This document shows, in pieces, positions 51,395 to 58,572 of a stretch of 64,000 nucleotides of DNA. The stretch comes from Clostridiales bacterium (lineage in GTDB: Bacteria; Bacillota; Clostridia; Oscillospirales; Butyricicoccaceae). Where the stretch lies: assembly GCA_004555915.1 (NCBI GenBank), contig SFJM01000008.1:118806-182805 (forward strand), given 5' to 3'. Each line of letters starts with the position of its first letter. Position 1 is the first letter of the stretch. The notes below the pieces were generated by a model, which saw nothing but the letters and a program-made list of their open reading frames with translations, was not told where the DNA came from and made no database searches. The translations under genes and the position numbers were made by a program.

Positions 51395-51579
51395 TGTTTT
51401 GCCTCCTGTTCTGCAGCGATCTGTGCAATAATTGCATAAACTTTCGACTTGTCGTCCGGTGTAAGTTCGTGGCGCAGCTTACGGGAAAATGTAGTGTCCG
51501 CAATATTTAAGCGTTCAGCAATTTGCCACAGTCGTACGTTTGCGTCTTTTGCAGCCTGTCGAATACCTATATTGTTCAA
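51391..51579 (-). CDS. 62-residue helix-turn-helix protein
   Basis: Begins MNNIGIRQAAKDANVRLWQI and continues AERLNIADTTFSRKLRHELT, a short HTH of phage-regulator type. AAAGGATGG lies upstream. First gene of the leftward operon, driven by a strong promoter at 51639-51667 that faces the repressor. Confidence 0.75.
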   Translation of the reverse strand: MNNIGIRQAAKDANVRLWQIAERLNIADTTFSRKLRHELTPDDKSKVYAIIAQIAAEQEAKQ

Positions 51580-51634
51580 GGTATGTCACCATCCTTTCGT
51601 TTTTTCTTGAAAATGTAACGGTTGTTTGCTATAC

Positions 51635-51663
51635 TTGAATTATACTATATCAAGAAGAATAAT
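51635..51663 (+). promoter_or_regulatory. promoter of the repressor-integrase operon
   Basis: TTGAAT, 17-base spacer and AATAAT. It overlaps the leftward promoter; a CTTGA/TCAAG dyad at 51634-51654 may be the repressor site. Confidence 0.5.
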
Positions 51664-51667
51664 GCAA
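51639..51667 (-). promoter_or_regulatory. promoter of the leftward excision/replication operon
   Basis: TTGCAT, 17-base spacer and perfect TATAAT on the minus strand, overlapping the rightward promoter. Confidence 0.75.
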
Positions 51668-51754
51668 ATATTTATGTGCAATTTTTTAATTTATGTAAAT
51701 ATATATATCTTAAAAAAGTTGTATTTTTCTATTTATTTAGGGAGGAAAGGAATT

Positions 51755-52471
51755 ATGGAGCAAAAAAATATTGATTCTGAGCGTATGAAAAAAATTTTTT
51801 CAGAGCGGTTTTCATTGCTCAGAAAAAAAGAAGGAGCTTCGCAAGCTGAATTTTCAAAGAAGTTGGGTATTTCCCGCGTAAGTATCGGGCTATATGAAAG
51901 TGGGGAACGTCTACCGGACATGGTCGGATTGAGAAAGATTGCAATTGCATGCGGCGTTTCATCCGATTGGCTTATAGGACTGAGCAATGACAAGGAGCAA
52001 GAAAAGTCAGCTATTGATGAACTGAATTTATCTGCTGCCGCCATTGAAAACTTGAAGCGGATAAGCGAAGTGAACGGATGTGAAGAATACCGGCCTTTTC
52101 CAAACATACTGAGTTATATTTTTGAAGATGATCTATTTGAACGAATAATATATGATGTTGAAATGGCAATGAACACAGCTACTCATGCGGAAATTATCGA
52201 AGATTCTGTTAAAACAACGCCTACACAAGAACAGATGTTTAACGCTTTTGAAGTTGCAGAAAAATGCGGACTTATAGCGATTGGCGCATCCGAAGCACCG
52301 GTTGTATTTTGTGATTCTGCATCTCGTACATTTAGCTTTATCTTGAATGATTTAGTGTACGGCCTGTCACAAGAAGGGCGTGACTGTTTACTCTCCAGTA
52401 ACGGGAACGAACCGATTGAAAATTTTCACAAACTGCTGGAATTATATGAAGGCCAGGACGAAGGTGATTAA
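51755..52471 (+). CDS. XRE-family repressor of the element
   Basis: 238 residues from ATG 51755 (GGAGGAAAGG upstream); the longer frame has no ribosome site. The HTH lies at about 15-70: RFSLLRKKEGASQAEFSKKL, GISRVSIGLYESGERLPD, GVSSDWLIGLSND. The C-terminal 160 residues are mostly helical, of unknown fold, and may bind an inducer. It is transcribed with the integrase (stop codon directly followed by the integrase ATG), as the Stl repressor is in staphylococcal islands. Confidence 0.85.
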   Translation: MEQKNIDSERMKKIFSERFSLLRKKEGASQAEFSKKLGISRVSIGLYESGERLPDMVGLRKIAIACGVSSDWLIGLSNDKEQEKSAIDELNLSAAAIENLKRISEVNGCEEYRPFPNILSYIFEDDLFERIIYDVEMAMNTATHAEIIEDSVKTTPTQEQMFNAFEVAEKCGLIAIGASEAPVVFCDSASRTFSFILNDLVYGLSQEGRDCLLSSNGNEPIENFHKLLELYEGQDEGD

Positions 52472-53857
52472 ATGGCAACCGTAACCAAGCGTGGTAACAG
52501 TTATAAAATCACGGTATCCTGTGGATATGATAGTAATAACAAGCAGATTCGTCGTCACATGACATGGACGCCTCCTGCAGGTATGACCGCGCGCCAGACT
52601 GAAAAGGAATTGGAGCGGCAAAAGATTCTGTTTGAGGAGAAATGCCGCACTGGGCAGGTGCTTGACGGCACTATTCGCTTTGCCGAGTTCGTAGAAAAGT
52701 GGATGGAGGATTACGCAGCGGTGCAGCTGCGCCCGACTACGATAGAAGGGTACAAGCAGTTTCTAAAGCGTATCTTGCCTGCGCTGGGGCATATACGCAT
52801 GGATAAATTGCAGCCGCATCACCTGCAGGAGTTTTACAAGAATCTCGCAGAAACCGGTATCAGAGCCGACGGAAAGCAGCGATTTCGCGGTGACTTTTCT
52901 GCATGGATGAAGGGACAGGGCATGACACAACAGCAGCTTGCACAGCTGGCGGGCGTATCTGGTACGACCATCGGGCAGCTGGCGCGCGGCAAGAATGTCA
53001 GCCATGATACAGCTGTGAAGGTTGCTGCTGCCTGCGGTGTATCCGTGTCCGATCTATTTGAACCAACAGCGGCGGGTGCAACGCTGTCTGCAAACAGCAT
53101 CCAGCACTATCACAAGTTGCTTTCCTCTATTCTCAGTACGGCCGTAGAATGGCAGGTGATTTATTCCAATCCCTGTGACCGTATCAAGCCGCCCAAGGTA
53201 CAGCATAAGGAAGCACAATACCTCGATGACCAACAGGCTGCACACTTACTCGAACTGCTGGCAGAGCTTCCCGCCGATCAGTTTGACTTCCGCACTGCGG
53301 TCACAACACTGCTATTCACCGGTCTGCGCCGGAGCGAACTTCTTGGGCTGTGCTGGTCTGACATCGACATGGAAACCGGTGTCATATCAATCAACCACAC
53401 ATCAAAATACCTTCCAAAGCGCGGCATGGTTGAAGATGACACAAAGAATACTTCATCCCGCCGCAGTTTCAAAGCCCCTCCAGAATTGCTGCCGCTGCTG
53501 CGGCAATATAAGGCATGGCAGATGCAGCAGCGATTGATGGCGGGCGACCAATGGCAGGACAGTGACCGGATATTCACGACCTGGAACGGCGCTCCTATGC
53601 GTCCGGACACGTTCACCAACCGTTTCCGGCGTTGGATTGCAACAACCGATCTCCCGCCTGTGCATCCACACAGCTTGCGTCATACCAATGCTACGCTGTT
53701 GATTGCCAGCGGCACAAACATTCAGACAGTATCAAAACGCCTGGGACATTCCACATCCAGCACGACTGCCAATATCTATGCACATGCGATACAATCCGCT
53801 GACGCGGCAGCAGCAGAGGCGGTTTCCGTATTCAAGATCAATCAGAAAAAGGCATGA
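52472..53857 (+). CDS. int: tyrosine recombinase (integrase) with inserted HTH domain
   Basis: 461 residues. The N-terminal arm-binding region comes first, then the SAM-like core-binding domain (RFAEFVEKWMEDYAAVQLRP). The catalytic domain has TGLRRSELLGL (first Arg, about 283), HPHSLRHTNATLL (His-x2-Arg, about 400), LGHSTSSTTANIYAH (His and nucleophile Tyr, about 422-435). An extra 55-residue HTH (GMTQQQLAQLAGVSGTTIGQ, DTAVKVAAACGVSVSDLFE) is inserted at about 143-195 inside the core-binding domain. Located 154 bases from tRNA-Pro, its target. Confidence 0.92.
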   Translation: MATVTKRGNSYKITVSCGYDSNNKQIRRHMTWTPPAGMTARQTEKELERQKILFEEKCRTGQVLDGTIRFAEFVEKWMEDYAAVQLRPTTIEGYKQFLKRILPALGHIRMDKLQPHHLQEFYKNLAETGIRADGKQRFRGDFSAWMKGQGMTQQQLAQLAGVSGTTIGQLARGKNVSHDTAVKVAAACGVSVSDLFEPTAAGATLSANSIQHYHKLLSSILSTAVEWQVIYSNPCDRIKPPKVQHKEAQYLDDQQAAHLLELLAELPADQFDFRTAVTTLLFTGLRRSELLGLCWSDIDMETGVISINHTSKYLPKRGMVEDDTKNTSSRRSFKAPPELLPLLRQYKAWQMQQRLMAGDQWQDSDRIFTTWNGAPMRPDTFTNRFRRWIATTDLPPVHPHSLRHTNATLLIASGTNIQTVSKRLGHSTSSTTANIYAHAIQSADAAAAEAVSVFKINQKKA

Positions 53858-53861
53858 AAAA

Positions 53862-53907
53862 AGCAGGTACACTCTCTCGAAAAGGAGAATGTACCTGCTG
53901 ATTTTTT
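53862..53907 (+). terminator. terminator of the repressor-integrase operon
   Basis: AGCAGGTACA pairs with TGTACCTGCT, followed by ATTTTTT. Confidence 0.85.
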
Positions 53908-53911
53908 CACA

Positions 53912-53932
53912 ATAAACACCAAACAAACACCA
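53912..53932. repeat. putative recombinase arm-binding repeats, right end
   Basis: ATAAACACCA and ACAAACACCA in tandem, matching the left-end motif at 42811-42860. Confidence 0.55.
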
Positions 53933-53970
53933 AGCTATTTGACACTATCATTTTATATTATTGAAAAGTT

Positions 53971-54008
53971 AAGAAAAACCGCCATTTCTAAACGAAACAG
54001 CGGTTTTC
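53971..54008 (-). terminator. element-borne terminator for tRNA-Pro
   Basis: On the minus strand AAAACCGC pairs with GCGGTTTT, then TTCTT. It replaces the displaced terminator left at 42609-42649. Confidence 0.65.
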
Positions 54009-54056
54009 CGTGGTCCGAGTGGCGGGACTTGAACCCACGGCCTCTTGACCCCCAGT
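54009..54056. repeat. attR: right copy of the 48-bp tRNA-Pro core
   Basis: Identical to 42648-42695; forms the 3' half of the intact tRNA-Pro gene. Confidence 0.93.
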
Positions 54057-54086
54057 CAAGCGCGCTACCAGCTGCGCTACACCCGG
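54011..54086 (-). tRNA. tRNA-Pro (anticodon GGG)
   Basis: 76 bases including an encoded CCA. Acceptor CCGGGTG pairs with CACTCGG. The anticodon stem CTTGA/TCAAG carries the loop CTGGGGG, so the anticodon is GGG. The T arm has GTGGGTTCAAGTCC. This is the integration site of the element; its 3' half comes from the element. Confidence 0.95.
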
Positions 54087-54213
54087 CAATTACTTGCTTA
54101 ACTATAATAGCACACCGCATCTGCAAATGCAAGGGGAAATTTGGGTTTCAGCCGGAAGAATCTTTGCCAATTGGAAAACCAATAGCCTGTTGGTTGATAC
54201 GATACCCGCTTTG

Positions 54214-54630
54214 TCAGGGCTTACACAAGATTTCTTCTGTGATGCGTTCATGGGAGCTGCCCGGAAAATCTGATGTCTGGATGGGTTTCCAGCCATGTTC
54301 CTCCAGTGGAATATCAAAGGAAAAGTCACCGGGATATGTACGGTTCCAGTGATACAGGATGATCTTTTCGATTTTCGCTTCATATGGCAAAACTGCCAGA
54401 TTTTCAACAAAACAGTATTCACCGGTATCTGCTTCATCCAGAAATGCTTCTGAAACCCGGATATTGGGGGCAGAATCCTTGGCAAACTGCCTGGCAGAAT
54501 AGGCATTCATCCACAGCGTATGGCCGGCTGTCAGATGCAGTATACGCTGCCGCAGGACACGATCCTGACTTTGCCGGCGGTGATTGAACATCATTCCATA
54601 GGTGTCATCAATTGCGGTAATGAGTATCAT
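54214..54630 (-). CDS. conserved small clostridial protein of unknown function
   Basis: 138 residues with ribosome site AAAGGAGG. Conserved blocks: GMMFNHRRQSQDRVLRQRIL near the start, LWMNAYSARQF, GEYCFVEN, IEKIILYHWNRTYPGDFSFD and SSHERITEEIL at the end. Homologues in Clostridia are sometimes labelled ribonuclease Z, but no metallo-beta-lactamase motif is present, so that name should not be carried over. Read alone beside tRNA-Pro. Confidence 0.75.
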   Translation of the reverse strand: MILITAIDDTYGMMFNHRRQSQDRVLRQRILHLTAGHTLWMNAYSARQFAKDSAPNIRVSEAFLDEADTGEYCFVENLAVLPYEAKIEKIILYHWNRTYPGDFSFDIPLEEHGWKPIQTSDFPGSSHERITEEILCKP

Positions 54631-54718
54631 AAAAGCCCTCCTTTATATAGTAAGATAGCATAGATCAAACGAAAGTTCAATGTACAGCGTAAAAGAATAC
54701 AGAGCGGATTGGTGGGCG

Positions 54719-54747
54719 TTGACGGTAAATGGAAATACTGCTATACT
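54719..54747 (+). promoter_or_regulatory. promoter of the nitroreductase gene
   Basis: TTGACG, 17-base spacer and TATACT, about 45 bases before the start codon. Confidence 0.75.
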
Positions 54748-54791
54748 AAAGCAAAATTACCGGATTTACCGGCAATAAGGAGGAAAGCAAT

Positions 54792-55343
54792 ATGAATTTT
54801 ATGGAACTGGTTCAGGCACGTGAAAGCTGCCGTTCTTATCAGGACAAACCGGTCACCCGGGAACAGCTGGTAAAAATCGTAGAAGCAGGCAGACTGTCTC
54901 CAAGCGGCTGCAATGCACAGCCGTGGAAATTTATTGTGATTGATGAGCCGGAAGCAAAAGCAAAGATGTGCGATGCGCTGGTTGTGGAAGGCGGCAGTAC
55001 CGGTTGTCCATGGAGAGATTCCGTTCCGGCATTTATTGCGCTGGTAGAGCAGCCTGCAAAGGTTATGCCGGCGGTAGAGGAATATTATGGCGATACCCAG
55101 CGGTTTGCACAGGGGGATATCGGTATGGCTGCCATGAATATGTGTTATGAAGCAATGGAACAGGGATTGTCTACCTGTATCCTTGGTCTCAATGACCAGA
55201 AGAAAATGGAACAGTATTTTGGTATCCCGATGGGCTATACCGTCCGTATGGTGCTGGCTGTGGGTTACAGCGCAGAAGACAGTGAGCCGCGTAAAAAAGT
55301 ACGCAAGCCGTTGGAAGAGGTTTGCAGCTTCAATCAGTGGTAA
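54792..55343 (+). CDS. nitroreductase-family flavoprotein
   Basis: 183 residues with ribosome site AAGGAGG. FMN-binding pattern: RESCRSYQDKPVTREQL at 10-26, GRLSPSGCNAQPWKFIVID at 35-53 and AAMNMCYEAMEQGLSTCILG near 115. Such enzymes reduce nitroaromatics, quinones or act as redox sensors with NAD(P)H; the substrate is open. Single gene between two terminator/promoter units. Confidence 0.9.
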   Translation: MNFMELVQARESCRSYQDKPVTREQLVKIVEAGRLSPSGCNAQPWKFIVIDEPEAKAKMCDALVVEGGSTGCPWRDSVPAFIALVEQPAKVMPAVEEYYGDTQRFAQGDIGMAAMNMCYEAMEQGLSTCILGLNDQKKMEQYFGIPMGYTVRMVLAVGYSAEDSEPRKKVRKPLEEVCSFNQW

Positions 55344-55344
55344 A

Positions 55345-55382
55345 GAAAAAATCCCGGTTCTGGTTTTCAGGACTGGGATTTC
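55345..55382. terminator. bidirectional terminator between convergent genes
   Basis: AAATCCCGGTTCTG pairs with CAGGACTGGGATTT, with A and T runs. Confidence 0.85.
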
Positions 55383-55404
55383 ATATTTGGGATGATATCA
55401 ATAT

Positions 55405-56112
55405 TTAATGCGTTTTTTTCGCCAAAACCGTATGAAAAGCAGGTGCCTGTGCTTTTTCTATACGATCCAGACGACATTCCATGGAAATCAGGACGGTAGA
55501 GAACAGCAGCGGGATAACACAGAGCCATACACTGCGGATCCCCATGAAATGATGGGTCATCCAGGAAAATGCAACACCGATATGGAAGCAAATCAGTGTA
55601 CCGACAAAGAACCATGCTTTTTTCAGATGCTTTTTCTCATGTGTAATGAAGTATTCCGACAGGGCATTGACCACCTGGCGGGTGTTGTTGGTGGAGAAAA
55701 TGGAAGAACTGGCGAAGCCATACGCACCCGGGAAGGAATTCCATTGAAATGCCATAGCAAAGAAAATCGGATACAGGCCGATAATGGGATTCATGTCCTC
55801 TGGCAGGAAGCCGAGAATCAGTACTGCGATACAATCCACACCGAGTGCAATAGGATGCAGATTTTTATGATACTTCTTGGAAAGGATATTGGTGCAGGCA
55901 ATACCTGCGGCGTAAATCACAACGCCAATCACACGGATCAGCACATCCATCAGGTCCGTGCCCAAAAGACTGGTGACAATATAAATCAGGTTTGAGGTCA
56001 GTGCATTGCCGAAAAAGTCTTCGCGGCACAGCAGTGCATACACGCCGAGGTAGCCGCCGACAATGGCCATGGAATGATGAATCCAGCAGGCGAGATCTTC
56101 GCGGTTTTTCAT
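55405..56112 (-). CDS. YoaK/DUF1275-family membrane protein
   Basis: 235 residues from ATG 56112 (GGAG 6 bases upstream); a second ATG at 56124 lies in the ribosome site. Six membrane helices. DUF1275 pattern: MAIVGGYLGVYALLCREDFFGNALTSN at the start in two blocks, YPIFFAMAFQWNSFP, ASSSIFSTNNTRQVVNAL. Unknown transport or sensor role. No partner gene is nearby. Confidence 0.85.
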   Translation of the reverse strand: MKNREDLACWIHHSMAIVGGYLGVYALLCREDFFGNALTSNLIYIVTSLLGTDLMDVLIRVIGVVIYAAGIACTNILSKKYHKNLHPIALGVDCIAVLILGFLPEDMNPIIGLYPIFFAMAFQWNSFPGAYGFASSSIFSTNNTRQVVNALSEYFITHEKKHLKKAWFFVGTLICFHIGVAFSWMTHHFMGIRSVWLCVIPLLFSTVLISMECRLDRIEKAQAPAFHTVLAKKTH

Positions 56113-56124
56113 ATAACTCTCCAT

Positions 56125-56386
56125 CCTTTCTGCTGATACATATTATAGTCTCAGACAAATCGAAAGTAAATGGATAAAACTCCAAGATCTCATGCATGGT
56201 TTTGTCAAAAAACTGTGTAGAATCAGCAAATCCAGTCGTGGTTAAACCGGAAGGAAAATGATGCGTGAGCGTTTCGAATATGCATAAGATACAGTGCGTA
56301 ACGATTACAGTCCGCCAGATTCAATCCGGGATATACGGATATTTTTTATTTATAAGACAGAAAAATGAAAGAACGGAAAAAATAAC
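56125..56386. other. non-coding region upstream of amtB
   Basis: No gene is supported. It holds the promoter side of the YoaK-like gene and AT-rich sequence; open frames here have no ribosome site. Confidence 0.5.
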
Positions 56387-56415
56387 TTGCATTCTTAGGG
56401 GAACTATGCTATGCT
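56387..56415 (+). promoter_or_regulatory. promoter of amtB-glnK
   Basis: TTGCAT, 17-base spacer and TATGCT, about 90 bases before amtB. Confidence 0.55.
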
Positions 56416-56499
56416 ATCACATGACAACGGTGTCAGCTGCGCAGCAATGCGTGGCTGGTATCGTTATTTTTTTATTTTTATTTATTTCATGTAAGAGGA

Positions 56500-57756
56500 T
56501 TGGAGTTGAACACAATGATAGACAGTGGCAGCACAGGATTTATGATGCTATGTGCAACGTATGTCTTTCTCATGACACCAGGTCTGGCGTTCTTTTACGG
56601 AGGTCTGGTTCGCAGGAAAAACGTTTTAAACACCATGATGTCATCCGTATGTATTATGGGTCTGGCATCTGTACTTTGGGTGATCTGTGGTTACTCACTT
56701 GCATTTGGCGGGAATACCCATGGCATGATCGGTACCCTGCAGAATGTATTTTTGAATGGTGTAGGCTGGGATCCGTGCAGCTATGCGGATCAGATTCCTG
56801 CATTGGTGTTTGCGGCATTCCAGATGATGTTTGCCATTATCACCCCGGCACTGATTACCGGTGCAGTTGTGGGACGCATGGATTTCCGCGCCCTGTTCCT
56901 GTTCATCCTGTTGTGGTCGTTTGTGGTATATTATCCGCTGGCACATATGGTATGGGGCGAAAGTGGTTTCCTGGCTGCCATCGGTTCGATTGACTTTGCC
57001 GGCGGCAATGTGGTACATATCAGCTCCGGTGTTTCCGCGCTGGTTCTTTCGATTATCCTTGGCAAGCGTACTGGTTCGGAGCACAGCAGCTTCCTGCCGC
57101 ATAACATTCCGTTTGTGGTACTTGGTGCCAGCCTGCTGTGGTTTGGATGGTTTGGCTTCAATGCGGGCAGTGCGCTGGCAGCAGACGGACTGGCAGCACA
57201 TGCGTTTATGACCACCAATACCTCCGCGGCAACCGCAATGCTGTCGTGGATGCTGATTGATATGATTCGTGACGGCAAGCCGTCCGTTGTGGGTGCCTGC
57301 ACCGGTGCGGTCCTTGGTCTGGTTGCCATTACACCGGGCGCCGGATTTGTACCGCTGTGGTCTGCCTTTATTATCGGCGCACTGGTCAGCCCGATCTGCT
57401 ATTTCGCCGTTTCTGTCATCAAGGTAAAATTCGGCTATGATGATGCGCTGGATGCCTTTGGCTGCCATGGTGTGGGCGGCATCTGGGGCGGTATTGCAAC
57501 CGGTATCTTTGCCAGGTCCTCCATCAATTCGGTAGCACAGTGGGATGGCCTTGTTTTTGGCGATTATCACCTGTTTGTGGCACAGGTACTCAGCATCGTC
57601 ATCACCATTGCCATTGCAGTTGTGGGCACGCTGGTTTGCGCCTTTATCGTCAAGCAGATTGTTCCACTCCGTGTGGATGAACGGGCGGAACGGTTTGGTC
57701 TGGATGAGACCATGCATGGTGAGCGTGCTTATCCGACCTTTACCGGTCTGGATTGA
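56500..57756 (+). CDS. amtB: ammonium transporter
   Basis: 418 residues from TTG 56500 (AGAGG 7 bases upstream); an ATG at 56515 (MIDSGSTGF) is an equal alternative. Eleven membrane helices of the Amt fold. FMMLCATYVFLMTPGLAFFYGG opens it, with the periplasmic Trp/Phe gate region, FNAGSALAADGLAAHAF with pore residues and DAFGCHGVGGIWGGIATGIF with the pore histidine. Takes up ammonium. Followed by glnK, which blocks it when nitrogen is ample. Confidence 0.95.
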   Translation: MELNTMIDSGSTGFMMLCATYVFLMTPGLAFFYGGLVRRKNVLNTMMSSVCIMGLASVLWVICGYSLAFGGNTHGMIGTLQNVFLNGVGWDPCSYADQIPALVFAAFQMMFAIITPALITGAVVGRMDFRALFLFILLWSFVVYYPLAHMVWGESGFLAAIGSIDFAGGNVVHISSGVSALVLSIILGKRTGSEHSSFLPHNIPFVVLGASLLWFGWFGFNAGSALAADGLAAHAFMTTNTSAATAMLSWMLIDMIRDGKPSVVGACTGAVLGLVAITPGAGFVPLWSAFIIGALVSPICYFAVSVIKVKFGYDDALDAFGCHGVGGIWGGIATGIFARSSINSVAQWDGLVFGDYHLFVAQVLSIVITIAIAVVGTLVCAFIVKQIVPLRVDERAERFGLDETMHGERAYPTFTGLD

Positions 57757-57776
57757 TGGACAGGGAGGAATAACAT

Positions 57777-58118
57777 ATGATTAAGATTGAAGCAATCGTC
57801 CGTCCGGAAAAGATGGAGGATGTAAAGGATGCGCTGGCAACCATTGATGTCCATGGTATTACCCTGTATCAGGTCATGGGTTGTGGCTCGCAGCGCGGCT
57901 ATACCAAGAAGGTTCGCGGCCGTTCGGTATATATGAACCTGATTCCGAAGATCAAGTTTGAAATTGTGGTTTCCAACGAGGAATGGGCGAATATTACCAT
58001 TGACGCGATCTGTAACGCAGCATATACCGGTGAAGCCGGCGACGGCAAGATTTTTGCCTATGATCTGGATAACGTGGTTCGGATTCGTACCCGTGAAATC
58101 GGTGTGGATGCACTCTGA
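57777..58118 (+). CDS. glnK: P-II nitrogen regulatory protein
   Basis: 113 residues with ribosome site AGGGAGG. P-II fold: MIKIEAIVRPEKMEDVKDAL at the start, a T-loop with QRGYTKKVRGRSVYMNLIPK, then IVVSNEEW and YTGEAGDGKIFAYDLDNVVR with ATP-contact GDGKIF. Binds ATP/ADP and 2-oxoglutarate and inhibits AmtB. The T-loop tyrosine that is uridylylated in enterobacteria (position 51) is shifted one residue, with Val in its place, so uridylylation is unlikely. Confidence 0.95.
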   Translation: MIKIEAIVRPEKMEDVKDALATIDVHGITLYQVMGCGSQRGYTKKVRGRSVYMNLIPKIKFEIVVSNEEWANITIDAICNAAYTGEAGDGKIFAYDLDNVVRIRTREIGVDAL

Positions 58119-58133
58119 CACCATACCTGGCAT

Positions 58134-58178
58134 GCCTTCCCTGTCGGTGCGGACGGGGAGGGCTTTTGCTTTTTTTGC
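58134..58178 (+). terminator. terminator of amtB-glnK
   Basis: GCCTTCCCTGTC pairs with GACGGGGAGGGC, then TTTTGCTTTTTTT. The following 58179-58407 shows nothing beyond GC-mixed non-coding sequence. Confidence 0.8.
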
Positions 58179-58407
58179 AGGAACAAAACACCAATTCCCA
58201 TGAGAAGGTGCAGGGATTTGACAGGACAGGCTGCAAAGACGGAAAAAATGAGGGAAAAGCATCATTCTCGTTAACAGGTATGAAAAAACAGATACATAAC
58301 GAACTTTCCGGGGTATGGAACCGGGTTTTGTGAAAATGGTTTGATTCCGCGCAGAAATCAGCCTGCTTTTTTGAATAAAATGTGACCATGATTCCACTTT
58401 CGGATGA

Positions 58408-58436
58408 TTGAACAATGGTGCGTTTTGTCTTATAAT
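58408..58436 (+). promoter_or_regulatory. promoter of the aconitase-family gene
   Basis: TTGAAC, 17-base spacer and perfect TATAAT, leaving a leader of about 130 bases. Confidence 0.7.
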
Positions 58437-58572
58437 AATGAATAAGAAATGCTGTAAAGTTTCATGATGCCTTCCGGCTGACCGAAGCAATGCGGCAGAG
58501 ACAGTTCCGGTATCTGGCTGTATGGGGCGCAACCCTGCAGGGACAGAGCGGGTAACGAAAGGAGCAAATAAA

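Larger units (their letters stand above)
42648..54056. mobile_element. PICI-like integrated element in tRNA-Pro(GGG)
   Basis: An 11.4-kb element bounded by 48-bp direct repeats of the 3' part of tRNA-Pro. Content: tyrosine recombinase and HTH repressor reading right; excisionase-like, CHC2 primase and VapE helicase genes reading left; an origin-like AT-rich region after the helicase; an ArpU-like regulator; small proteins; and a DUF4160/DUF2442 module. No relaxase, conjugation, capsid or tail genes are visible. This order is that of phage-inducible chromosomal islands. Many genes have weaker codon bias than the flanking housekeeping genes, supporting acquisition. Confidence 0.85.
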
